This document shows, piece after piece, positions 16,205-22,907 of a stretch of DNA of 64,000 nucleotides. Location: positions 1 to 64,000 of the forward strand of contig CAYJAJ010000009.1 of NCBI GenBank assembly GCA_964368495.1, read 5' to 3'. This DNA is from CALVGQ01 sp964368495. Its GTDB lineage: Bacteria > Bacillota_I > Bacilli_A > Erysipelotrichales > Erysipelotrichaceae. The notes below the pieces were generated by a model. The model was not told where the DNA came from. It was given only the letters and a program-made list of their open reading frames with translations, and ran no database searches. How positions within the stretch are numbered: position 1 is the stretch's first letter; every line of letters starts with the position of its first letter. The translations under genes were made by a program, and so were the position numbers.

Positions 16205-17143
16205 TTATTTTTCATTTTTATATTCAAATAATTCATCCGAAATATATCGTTCTCCAGTATCAGGTATCACCACAACAATATTTTTGTTTTCATTTTCAGC
16301 TTTTATAGCCATTTTCATTGCAACATGTAGGGCCGCTCCAGCAGATATACCTGCTAATACACCCTGAGTTTTCGCAAAGATACGAGAACTTTCGATTGCT
16401 TCTTGATAGGATGCAGTCATTATTTCATCAATGAGTTGAATATTACAATTTTCCGGAACAAACCCTGCCCCTATTCCTTGAATTTTATGGGGACCTGCAC
16501 TATTTTTGGAAAGTACTGATGATTCACGTGGTTCAACTGCAACTATATGAGTTTGGATATTCAAGTTTTTTAAAGCCTCTGCTATTCCGCTTATTGTCCC
16601 TCCAGTTCCAACTCCAGCCACAAGTATATCAACCTTATTATTCAAATCATGTGCAATTTCTACACCCGTAGTGTGCATATGAATTAAAGGGTTATTCGGA
16701 TTTGTAAATTGCGATAAAATCATCGAGTTTGGCGTATCCTGATTTATCTCTTCAGCTTTAGCAATTGCTCCTTTCATCCCAAGTTTCGCAGGTGTTAAAA
16801 CAAGTTGTGCACCATATTGAGTAATCAGTTTTCTTCTTTCAATACTCATTGACTCAGGCATAACAATAATACATTGAAGTCCTAAAGCAGCACTGCACAT
16901 TGCAAGGGCAATCCCTGTATTCCCACTTGTTGCTTCAATTATTGCACCACCTTCTTTTATAATCCCATCTTGGATTGCATGAAGTATCATGTTATATACA
17001 GGACGATCTTTAATTGAACCCCCTGGATTAAACATTTCTAATTTCGCATAAATATTTGCCTTTAATTTATATTTTAATTCTAATTTAGAACATCTTAGCA
17101 AAGGTGTTCCTCCAATCGTATCCATCACATTTTCAATTAACAT
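16205..17143 (-). CDS. cysK: Cysteine synthase A (O-acetylserine sulfhydrylase)
   Basis: PLP enzyme that joins sulfide to O-acetylserine to give cysteine. The 313 residues contain GGTPLLRC, the PLP lysine in PGGSIKDRPVYNMI near residue 42, the substrate loop EATSGNTGIALA, and the phosphate-binding GVGTGGTISG. GIGAGFVPEN is the usual C-terminal substrate motif. The start at 17143 has AAGGAG 7-8 bases ahead; a longer frame to 17209 runs into the divergent promoter region. It is transcribed away from cysE, which supplies its substrate. Confidence 0.96.
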   Translation of the reverse strand: MLIENVMDTIGGTPLLRCSKLELKYKLKANIYAKLEMFNPGGSIKDRPVYNMILHAIQDGIIKEGGAIIEATSGNTGIALAMCSAALGLQCIIVMPESMSIERRKLITQYGAQLVLTPAKLGMKGAIAKAEEINQDTPNSMILSQFTNPNNPLIHMHTTGVEIAHDLNNKVDILVAGVGTGGTISGIAEALKNLNIQTHIVAVEPRESSVLSKNSAGPHKIQGIGAGFVPENCNIQLIDEIMTASYQEAIESSRIFAKTQGVLAGISAGAALHVAMKMAIKAENENKNIVVVIPDTGERYISDELFEYKNEK

Positions 17144-17162
17144 AATATCACTCCTTGCCTTT

Positions 17163-17168
17163 AGTATA
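17163..17168 (-). promoter_or_regulatory. Candidate cysK promoter
   Basis: On the minus strand TATACT preceded by TGG forms an extended -10. It lies 20 bases from the cysK start. The -35 is weak. It overlaps the same short intergenic region as the cysE promoter, so both genes may share a control site. Confidence 0.5.
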
Positions 17169-17189
17169 CCACGCCAATAATCATATTTC

Positions 17190-17218
17190 TTGCATAACGA
17201 ATTATCCAATTTTATAAT
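17190..17218 (+). promoter_or_regulatory. cysE promoter
   Basis: -35 TTGCAT (17190-17195), 17-base spacer, -10 TATAAT (17213-17218). Transcription would begin about 20 bases before the cysE ATG, leaving no room for a T-box or riboswitch. Confidence 0.75.
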
Positions 17219-17244
17219 AGTAATAGATTGAAGGTAAAAAAATT

Positions 17245-17769
17245 ATGATAAACGACATTCGTGCTCAAATCGAGCACATTAAAAAAACAGATCCTGCTGC
17301 TCGCAGTACTTTAGAGATTCTATTATTATACCCTAGTGTTCATGTATTATTGTTTTATCGGTTCGCTCATTTACTTTACCGTTATAACCTTAAATTCTTT
17401 GCACGCTTTGTTTCGCAATTTGCTCGATTTATTACAGGAATTGAAATTCATCCTGGAGCTCAAATTGGTATTGGTTTATTTATTGATCATGGTATGGGTG
17501 TTGTTATAGGTGAAACAGCAATAATTCATGATTATGTCAAACTTTATCACCAAGTAACTTTAGGTGGTGTTAGTAGCAAGAACGAAAAACGCCATCCAAC
17601 GGTAAAAAGTCACGCAATAATTGGTGCAGGCGCAAAAGTGCTAGGAAACATTACCATTGGAGAACATGCAAAAGTTGGCTCAAATTCCACTTTATTCATT
17701 GATGTTCCAGATTACTATACCGCAGTTGGAAGCCCAGCTAAATTGCTTGAACCGAAAAAAAAGTCCTAG
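17245..17769 (+). CDS. cysE: Serine O-acetyltransferase
   Basis: Transfers acetyl from acetyl-CoA to serine, the first step of cysteine synthesis. The 174-residue protein has a short N-terminal helical part (IRAQIEHIKKTDPAARSTLE) and the left-handed beta-helix of hexapeptide repeats. GIEIHPGAQIGIGLFIDHGMGVVIGET carries the catalytic His-Asp area, followed by HPTVKSHAIIGAGAKVLG. It is shorter than the 260-residue enteric enzyme but like many Firmicute forms. It is divergent from cysK and one of only three protein genes on the plus strand. Confidence 0.95.
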   Translation: MINDIRAQIEHIKKTDPAARSTLEILLLYPSVHVLLFYRFAHLLYRYNLKFFARFVSQFARFITGIEIHPGAQIGIGLFIDHGMGVVIGETAIIHDYVKLYHQVTLGGVSSKNEKRHPTVKSHAIIGAGAKVLGNITIGEHAKVGSNSTLFIDVPDYYTAVGSPAKLLEPKKKS

Positions 17770-17779
17770 GACTTTTTTT
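17755..17779. terminator. Bidirectional terminator between cysE and lepB
   Basis: The palindrome AAAAAAGTCCTAGGACTTTTTT lies between the convergent 3' ends of cysE and lepB. A GTCC/GGAC core flanked by A and T runs can stop transcription from both sides. The stem overlaps the last codons of cysE. Confidence 0.85.
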
Positions 17780-17793
17780 CTTTCTTATGATTA

Positions 17794-18348
17794 TTATTGC
17801 TTGATTCCAAAATTCTCAAAAGGATAAATCACAAACATGTGTTTTGATGTTATATCTGATAATTTAAAAGCTCCATATTTACGCGAATCTAAAGAATTAC
17901 TACGATTGTCTCCCATTAAGTAATATTCATCTTCACCTAATGTTGTTTTTTCTACATCAGAAGTGAATGTTCCACTATTTTTTTCTGAAATTGCATAATA
18001 TGTTTCTAAAAAAGGTTCATTAATAGGTTCACCATCGATATACAATATTTCATCTTTAAATTCAACAGTTTCATTAGGTAAACCAATTACTCTTTTAACA
18101 ATGAATTTATTATCTTCTTCTAAATTAACCACAACAATATCAAATCGTTCAATTCCGCTAGTGCTTAAATTCATCAGCGAAGAGAATGAAATATCATCGT
18201 CATGCAAGGTAGGATACATTGAACTTCCCTCTACGCTCACTGGTCGAGCAATATATGTTGTAATTAAGAAAACCACAATTAAGCTTATTAAAAATGAAAA
18301 CATAAAACTTAATGCCTCGTATACCCATATGTTTTTTATTTTTTTCAT
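17794..18348 (-). CDS. lepB: Signal peptidase I
   Basis: Membrane serine protease that cleaves secretory signal peptides. One N-terminal membrane segment (about 10-34) is followed by the catalytic Ser in GSSMYPTLHDDD near residue 43, the general-base Lys in FIVKRVIGLPNE near 84, and the GDNRSNSLDSRKYG box. At 184 residues it is the usual Gram-positive type. It lies downstream of rplS as in many relatives, but rplS has its own terminator. It would process exported proteins such as those at 13560 and 25172. Confidence 0.95.
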   Translation of the reverse strand: MKKIKNIWVYEALSFMFSFLISLIVVFLITTYIARPVSVEGSSMYPTLHDDDISFSSLMNLSTSGIERFDIVVVNLEEDNKFIVKRVIGLPNETVEFKDEILYIDGEPINEPFLETYYAISEKNSGTFTSDVEKTTLGEDEYYLMGDNRSNSLDSRKYGAFKLSDITSKHMFVIYPFENFGIKQ

Positions 18349-18485
18349 AGTACACCACCTTTTTAATTATATCATATTTTTATGTTTGCCCTCAACATAA
18401 ATACAATGGGACATCCTTCAAACTTTATTTTTCTATTTTTTTATATGTTTCAATTATTTACGTCTAACAATTTAAAATTATTTTC

Positions 18486-18512
18486 AAAAAAAATCGGTTC
18501 ATTACGAACCGA
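18486..18512 (-). terminator. Terminator of rplS
   Basis: On the minus strand TCGGTTC-GTAAT-GAACCGA (18494-18512) is followed by TTTTTTTT. It begins only a few bases past the rplS stop. Confidence 0.88.
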
Positions 18513-18518
18513 CTTTTA

Positions 18519-18866
18519 CTAGCGAATTTCTTTGATACGAGCTGCTTTTCCAGATAATCCACGAAGATAGAATAATTTCGCTCTTCTTACTTTACCTTTA
18601 CGAACAACAGTAATTTTTTCAATAATTGGTGAATTAATTGGGAATGTTCTTTCCACACCTACACCACTTGATAATTTACGAACTGTAAACACTTCTGCAA
18701 TACCGCATCCACCACGTGCAATAACTACACCTTCAAAAACCTGGATACGACTTTTGTCACCTTCTTTGATACGTACATCGACTTTTACTGTACATCCAGG
18801 ACGGAAGTCAGGAATATCGTTGCGAAGTTGTGATTTTGTAATTTCTTTAACTAAACCTAAATTCAT
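18519..18866 (-). CDS. rplS: 50S ribosomal protein L19
   Basis: L19 sits at the interface of the large and small subunits. The 115 residues match the family throughout: LRNDIPDFRPGCTVKVDVRI, QVFEGVVIARGG, FTVRKLSSGVGVERTFPINSP and the C-terminal RRAKLFYLRGLSGKAARIKE. GAGGAG lies upstream of the ATG. It has its own promoter, a conserved-looking leader and a terminator, so it is a single-gene unit. The usual upstream partners trmD and rimM are not found next to it. Confidence 0.97.
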   Translation of the reverse strand: MNLGLVKEITKSQLRNDIPDFRPGCTVKVDVRIKEGDKSRIQVFEGVVIARGGCGIAEVFTVRKLSSGVGVERTFPINSPIIEKITVVRKGKVRRAKLFYLRGLSGKAARIKEIR

Positions 18867-18947
18867 AATTCTTTCTCCTCTTCTACAATTTAATCTTTAT
18901 TATTCATTCATCAATTGATCAGCGGAATACAAGATACCTTTACAGGC
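18867..18947 (-). promoter_or_regulatory. Candidate L19 leader RNA
   Basis: The 80-base leader of rplS contains TTTAGCCTGTAAAGG, CCGCTGATCAATTGATGAATG and a downstream GAGGAG. A structured leader upstream of rplS (L19 leader) is established in Firmicutes; the placement and the CCGCTGA segment fit. The identification is from memory of the motif, not from a covariance search. Confidence 0.45.
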
Positions 18948-18953
18948 TAAATA

Positions 18954-18982
18954 AGAATATCATAGTTAACGATAATAAACAA
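18954..18982 (-). promoter_or_regulatory. rplS promoter
   Basis: On the minus strand -35 TTGTTT (18977-18982), 17-base spacer, -10 TATTCT (18954-18959). It would start transcription at the beginning of the candidate L19 leader. Confidence 0.6.
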
Positions 18983-19259
18983 GATATTTCGTGCTTTTTT
19001 TTGAATTTTGGCCTCTTTTTCGACCTTTCATCTAGATTAAGTAATGCAAAGAACATTTGAAAACTTATTTATTATAATACATCAATGAAATCACGTCTTT
19101 CAATCTTTGCCATTCATACATTCTATATGGTATATTAATATTGTTATAGAATTGAAAAAGTCTATAACATTCAGTGATTTTTATAACAATGATTTGGAGG
19201 TGTTGATGGGTGAATCTAATTAAAATAAGACATCGATTATATAGAATTGGAATGGATGT

Positions 19260-19364
19260 ACTTCGTACAAGATTTGTTGCATAACAAAGAATTGGCGATT
19301 GTGGAAGTCCACATTTGTACGAAGAATAAAAAGAATCGCCATTCTTGGTTTGTATCAATTCTTT
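19260..19364 (+). promoter_or_regulatory. Strongly folded intergenic segment upstream of the deaminase gene
   Basis: Several perfect inverted repeats overlap here. CTTCGTACAA (19261-19270) pairs with TTGTACGAAG (19315-19324). Inside that loop are TTTGTT-GCAT-AACAAA (19273-19288) and GTGG-AAGT-CCAC (19301-19312). GAAT plus GGCGATT (19289-19300, one bulge) pairs with AATCGCC plus ATTC (19334-19344), crossing the first stem. AAAGAATTG (19286-19294) can also pair with CAATTCTTT (19356-19364). This gives either a pseudoknot or switching structures. It is 48 bases upstream of the deaminase start. It might instead be a decayed mobile-element end. The rest of 18983-19411 shows no gene. Confidence 0.4.
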
Positions 19365-19411
19365 TAACTAAAATAGATGATTAATCATATTATAGATTGG
19401 AGAACATAAAA

Positions 19412-19804
19412 ATGATACTAACTAAAGAAGATTATAAATTGATTGAAAAAGCAAGTGAAGTAATAAAAGAAAATTATGATGAGGTAAATTTTAACCACAC
19501 TGTTAGTGCAGCTGTTTTATGCGGAAGTGGTAAAATTTATGTTGGAGTAAACGTCTATTCTCTGCATGGTGCTTGTGCGGAGCAAGTTGCCATCGGTACT
19601 GCTGTTGCCAATGGCGAAAAAGAATTTAAGGCAATTATTGCTATTCGAGGAAAAGACGGAAACGAAATAATCCCTCCTTGCGGAAACTGTAGACAAATGT
19701 TAAATGATTACATGCCAAATTGTGAAGTAATTTTATCACAGAAAGACGATGGACTAAAAGTATTGGCAAAAGAATTACTACCTTATGCATATGCTGTTCA
19801 ATAG
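19412..19804 (+). CDS. Cytidine deaminase family protein, blasticidin-S-deaminase-like
   Basis: A 130-residue zinc deaminase. The metal and catalytic motif is HGACAEQVA with the Cys-Ala-Glu core near residue 50-56, then PCGNCRQML near 87-95. It deaminates cytidine-type substrates. Overall spacing and the C-terminal LAKELLPYAYAV resemble blasticidin S deaminases as much as housekeeping Cdd, so the substrate is open. The ATG at 19412 has TGGAG 9 bases ahead; the in-frame TTG at 19397 overlaps that site. It is followed after 18 bases by a methyltransferase gene in the same direction. Confidence 0.85.
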   Translation: MILTKEDYKLIEKASEVIKENYDEVNFNHTVSAAVLCGSGKIYVGVNVYSLHGACAEQVAIGTAVANGEKEFKAIIAIRGKDGNEIIPPCGNCRQMLNDYMPNCEVILSQKDDGLKVLAKELLPYAYAVQ

Positions 19805-19822
19805 CGTTGTGAGGAAAAAACA

Positions 19823-20344
19823 ATGACAAATACTCATAACATTAACGAAAGTGCTTGGGATAAAAAAGTGGATGATTGCGCAATTTGGACGCTCTCTATA
19901 TCATCTGAAGAAATTGAACAAGCAAAAAAAGGAAAGTTTAAACTTAGTTTAGGTGGAAATGTGAATATTCCTTTAGACTGGCTACCAAAGGATTCTAAAG
20001 GAAAAAAGGTGTTATGTCTTGCTTCAGGTGGTGGACAACAAGCACCAATTTTTGCCGCTATTGGCTACGATACAACAGTCTTAGACATCTCTATAAAACA
20101 GCTAAACCAAGACATTATGGTCGCTAAAAGAGATAACCTGAAAATCAAAACAATAATAGCTGATATGTGTGATTTATCAATGTTTGAAAATGATAGTTTT
20201 GATCTCATTTTTTGCCCTGTGTCTGTTACTTATATTGCTGATACCACTCCTGTGTTTAAAGAATGTTATCGAATTTTAAAAAAGGCTTACCCCATTGCAT
20301 TTATGCAAAGGACAGCCTTTTTTTATTATTTACTTCACTTTTAA
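19823..20344 (+). pseudogene. SAM-dependent methyltransferase, C-terminally truncated
   Basis: Class I methyltransferase fold. The SAM-binding motif I is KVLCLASGGGQQAPIF near residue 62-78, motif II TTVLDIS, and motif IV DSFDLIFCPVSVTYIAD. The protein follows its family to YRILKK near residue 150, where a Gly-Gly turn and another 100 or more residues are expected. Instead the frame runs straight into a transcription-terminator-like hairpin (20278-20324) and reads 20 unrelated residues. This looks like a deletion that joined the gene to a foreign terminator. The strand order beta-6/7 is missing, so activity is doubtful. GAGGA precedes the ATG. Confidence 0.75.
20278..20324. terminator. Composite bidirectional terminator hairpin
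   Basis: AAAAAAGGCT (20278-20287) pairs with AGCCTTTTTTT (20314-20324), with an inner TTGCA-TTTA-TGCAA hairpin (20295-20308). A and T runs on both sides let it serve both the plus-strand deaminase unit and the minus-strand VOC gene. It overlaps the 3' end of the truncated methyltransferase frame. Confidence 0.75.
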
Positions 20345-20407
20345 AAGACTCTAAGATATTTTCAATAAATATCACAGATATACCATTTAGCAAACATATA
20401 GTGAATT

Positions 20408-20761
20408 TTACATCAATATTTTTTGAAACTCGACATTGTATCCATTTGGATCCTTCATAAAGAAAGAATATACATCGTATTTTGCATGTTTAACAGGTTC
20501 ACAAGTAAACTCAAGTTCATATTTTTGTAAGTCTTGATATTTTTCATCCACAGCATTTTTAGACTCTAAATTAAATGAAATACATGTTTTGGTCGCTAAT
20601 TCATTACTATCATATCTGACAAAACCTAAATAACCGTACCCGCTATCAAAAATAACCGATGATTCAGTAGAAGAATAAATCTTCATTTTTAAAATGTTTT
20701 GATAAAAATTTGTTGTTTCTTTAATCGATAAACAAGGATAAAAATTAATCATTGATTCCAT
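20408..20761 (-). CDS. VOC-fold (glyoxalase/bleomycin resistance) protein
   Basis: A 117-residue protein with the paired beta-alpha-beta-beta-beta fold of the vicinal oxygen chelate superfamily. MINFYPCLSIKETTNFYQNIL begins the first half, and the second half ends in FFMKDPNGYNVEFQKI, the common VOC ending with a metal-ligand-type Glu. Members are glyoxalases, dioxygenases or antibiotic-binding proteins. The role here is not determined. The ATG at 20761 has GGAGG 8 bases ahead. Confidence 0.82.
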   Translation of the reverse strand: MESMINFYPCLSIKETTNFYQNILKMKIYSSTESSVIFDSGYGYLGFVRYDSNELATKTCISFNLESKNAVDEKYQDLQKYELEFTCEPVKHAKYDVYSFFMKDPNGYNVEFQKILM

Positions 20762-20932
20762 TATAAATACCTCCATATATTAAATATATTCTACCATAAA
20801 TTAAACAGTTTTATTTGCAAACTCAGCATTAACTGATTCAACATTGCTTTATCTGTTTTTTTCTTTTACATTCATGATAACCATGCGTTTCTTGAGCCTT
20901 TTTATATTATTCAATTTCGCTTACATATAATC

Positions 20933-20963
20933 AAAAAAAATTACTAGTATTAGTAATTTTTTT
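20933..20963. terminator. Bidirectional terminator
   Basis: AAAAAAATTACTA-GTAT-TAGTAATTTTTTT is a near-perfect stem flanked by A and T runs. It lies about 45 bases after the small membrane protein gene at 21006-21176. Confidence 0.8.
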
Positions 20964-21005
20964 GTTGCTTATAAGATAATAAATCATTAAAAACGCAATT
21001 ATTTT

Positions 21006-21176
21006 TTAATATACAAGGATAAAATAAATAACATAACCCCAGCTTAACAAACCATGAAATATTGCCCATCCGATTGATTCCCATGTTGTATAACTAATTA
21101 CAATTGCTAAAACACTGCCAAATGAAATCCCTGTTTTCACTGTTTTATTAACAATAGTTGTTCTATTTTCTTCCAT
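21006..21176 (-). CDS. Small conserved-type membrane protein, 56 residues
   Basis: A short gene on the minus strand starting MEENRTTIVNKTVKTG. It has one hydrophobic stretch SVLAIVISYTTWESIGW and a second, LLSWGYVIYFILVY, ending in TAA. AGGAG lies 5 bases before the ATG and a terminator follows at 20933-20963. The pattern (basic start, then a helix with TTW, then a W-x-x-x-H-G turn and a helix rich in Y/W) is seen in many bacterial small membrane proteins of unknown function. No function can be given. Confidence 0.7.
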   Translation of the reverse strand: MEENRTTIVNKTVKTGISFGSVLAIVISYTTWESIGWAIFHGLLSWGYVIYFILVY

Positions 21177-21293
21177 TTTTTCTCCTATAAATGATTATCT
21201 TCATAAAATACTTATTAAGTATTTCTTTAGCAAATTATATAATGATGACATAATTTTTACAACAATATTACTCGCTATCAGTTAGCATTATTT

Positions 21294-21329
21294 AAAAAAC
21301 TCTAACTCTTATATACTAAGAAGTTAGAG
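21294..21329 (-). terminator. Terminator of the S10 peptidase gene
   Basis: On the minus strand CTCTAACTTCTTA and TAAGAGTTAGAG (21300-21329) form a long stem with one unpaired base and a short loop, followed by TTTTTT. Confidence 0.85.
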
Positions 21330-21337
21330 CAATCCAA

Positions 21338-22732
21338 TTATTTAATGAATTTGCGAACATCATCCGCAAATGCTTTTGCACTATCTTCACCAAGATATGC
21401 CATGTGTCCAGATGGATATTCATTGATTTCAATACGATCCATCGGATATCCACCATGGGTCGCTAAATATCGAGCTTGACCAATTTGACAAGCCATATCA
21501 TAATATCCTGTCGCAAACATCACTCTTAAATCATAATTACGATTCATTGCAGCACTTAGGCAATCAAAAGGTAAGTATTTGCATTCATATTCCCATTTCA
21601 GTCCATCTCTTGAAGAAATAGCATAATACTCCCTTTCAAAATTAATGCCTAAACTTTCTTTGATAGGCCCACACATTGTTGCCATAAACGCTGGCGTGTA
21701 TTGTGTAATTGCAACCCCTTCTTTTCCTGAACGAGAGCTGAACGGTCTTGTATAGCGTCCATCTAATCTACCAATTTCAAGTCCACGATCCTCAAGCAGC
21801 TGTTGCCATGATAGTGTCATATCAGGGCGTAAGTTTTGTTTGAGCACTTCTTTTACGCTAAGTCCTGAAAAGTAAGAAACTTTCTCTGCAATTTTTTGTT
21901 TCTCACTCTCTTCTAATAAACTTCCTTTATATAGAGCCAATACATAATCTGTTTCACAAAATTTATAACATGCATCTACAAAGTCAGATAGGCTTCCTTC
22001 TACTTTGTTGTGATACCAGTTTGCAGCAGCCATGGTAGGCAGTGCTAAAAGGCATGGTTCAGCATCAAACTTCAAAATTGGTGCAACATTACCCATTGCA
22101 TTGCCAAGTAAGATAATTCCATCAATACCAACACCAATAAGTTCTTCACCACGACCACTTAGTTTATCACTCAATAAACCTGCACGTACTGTGCCATAAC
22201 TTTCTCCTAATAAATATTTAGGTGAAAGCCATCTGTTATGGCGTGAGAGCCAAGTATTAATTAATACCCTAAAACTTTCTGCATCAGCATCCAGTCCATA
22301 AAAACGAGATGCTTCTTCTTTTTTTAACAATCTTCCCCAACCAGTCCCTACAGGATCAATGAATACTAAATCACACTTATCCAATAAACATAAATCATTA
22401 TCAACAGCATAATAAGGAGAGGTGTGTGGCACATTCACTGCTTCTTTATCTTTAAAAGTCATTCTTATTGGACCAAAAATACCTGCATGAAGCCAAATAG
22501 AACCTGATCCTGGACCACCATTAAAAAAGAACATGACCGGTCTTGATTGAACATCTTTAACATCGCTTCTAAAATAAGAATAGGTGAACATAGAGGCAAT
22601 TTCTTCACCTAACTCATCATACATCAAATTATCTTGACAAACACTATCGTATGGAATTTTTTCACCGTGTATATGTACAACCCCTGATGACTTAAAAACA
22701 GATGCTTCGAACTTTGAATTTTGTACTGACAT
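21338..22732 (-). CDS. Peptidase S10 (serine carboxypeptidase) family protein
   Basis: Alpha/beta-hydrolase that removes C-terminal residues from peptides. The triad is visible: Ser in LLGESYGTVRAG near residue 172, Asp in MFATGYYDMACQIGQA, and His in YPSGHMAYLGEDS near 447. The oxyanion area NGGPGSGSIWLHAGIFGPI near 71 is typical. It is 464 residues with no signal peptide, so it is probably cytoplasmic, unlike the secreted fungal and plant enzymes. AGGAGG lies before the ATG. Its single-gene layout is compatible with horizontal acquisition, but that is inference. Confidence 0.9.
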   Translation of the reverse strand: MSVQNSKFEASVFKSSGVVHIHGEKIPYDSVCQDNLMYDELGEEIASMFTYSYFRSDVKDVQSRPVMFFFNGGPGSGSIWLHAGIFGPIRMTFKDKEAVNVPHTSPYYAVDNDLCLLDKCDLVFIDPVGTGWGRLLKKEEASRFYGLDADAESFRVLINTWLSRHNRWLSPKYLLGESYGTVRAGLLSDKLSGRGEELIGVGIDGIILLGNAMGNVAPILKFDAEPCLLALPTMAAANWYHNKVEGSLSDFVDACYKFCETDYVLALYKGSLLEESEKQKIAEKVSYFSGLSVKEVLKQNLRPDMTLSWQQLLEDRGLEIGRLDGRYTRPFSSRSGKEGVAITQYTPAFMATMCGPIKESLGINFEREYYAISSRDGLKWEYECKYLPFDCLSAAMNRNYDLRVMFATGYYDMACQIGQARYLATHGGYPMDRIEINEYPSGHMAYLGEDSAKAFADDVRKFIK

Positions 22733-22907
22733 AAAAATCCTCCTTTTACATCAAGTATACGCTTGAGATTTTCACTTGTAAAGCCTATGGTATTCATTAA
22801 AATTCAATACTGTATAGCTAATTCTCTTATTTTAAATCTAATTTTACAATCTTGATTACTCGTTTAATCGCCTTTACAGTGAATGCCACTGTCTTGTGTA
22901 CCCTTAT

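Noticed and set aside
19065..19358. Minus-strand frame of 97 codons in the rplS-deaminase gap
   Set aside because: No ribosome site and no family resemblance; it overlaps the inverted-repeat segment, which explains the sequence better.
22876..22892. Hairpin ACAGTG/CACTGT as a terminator after the helical protein gene
   Set aside because: The stem is perfect but no T-tract follows on either strand.
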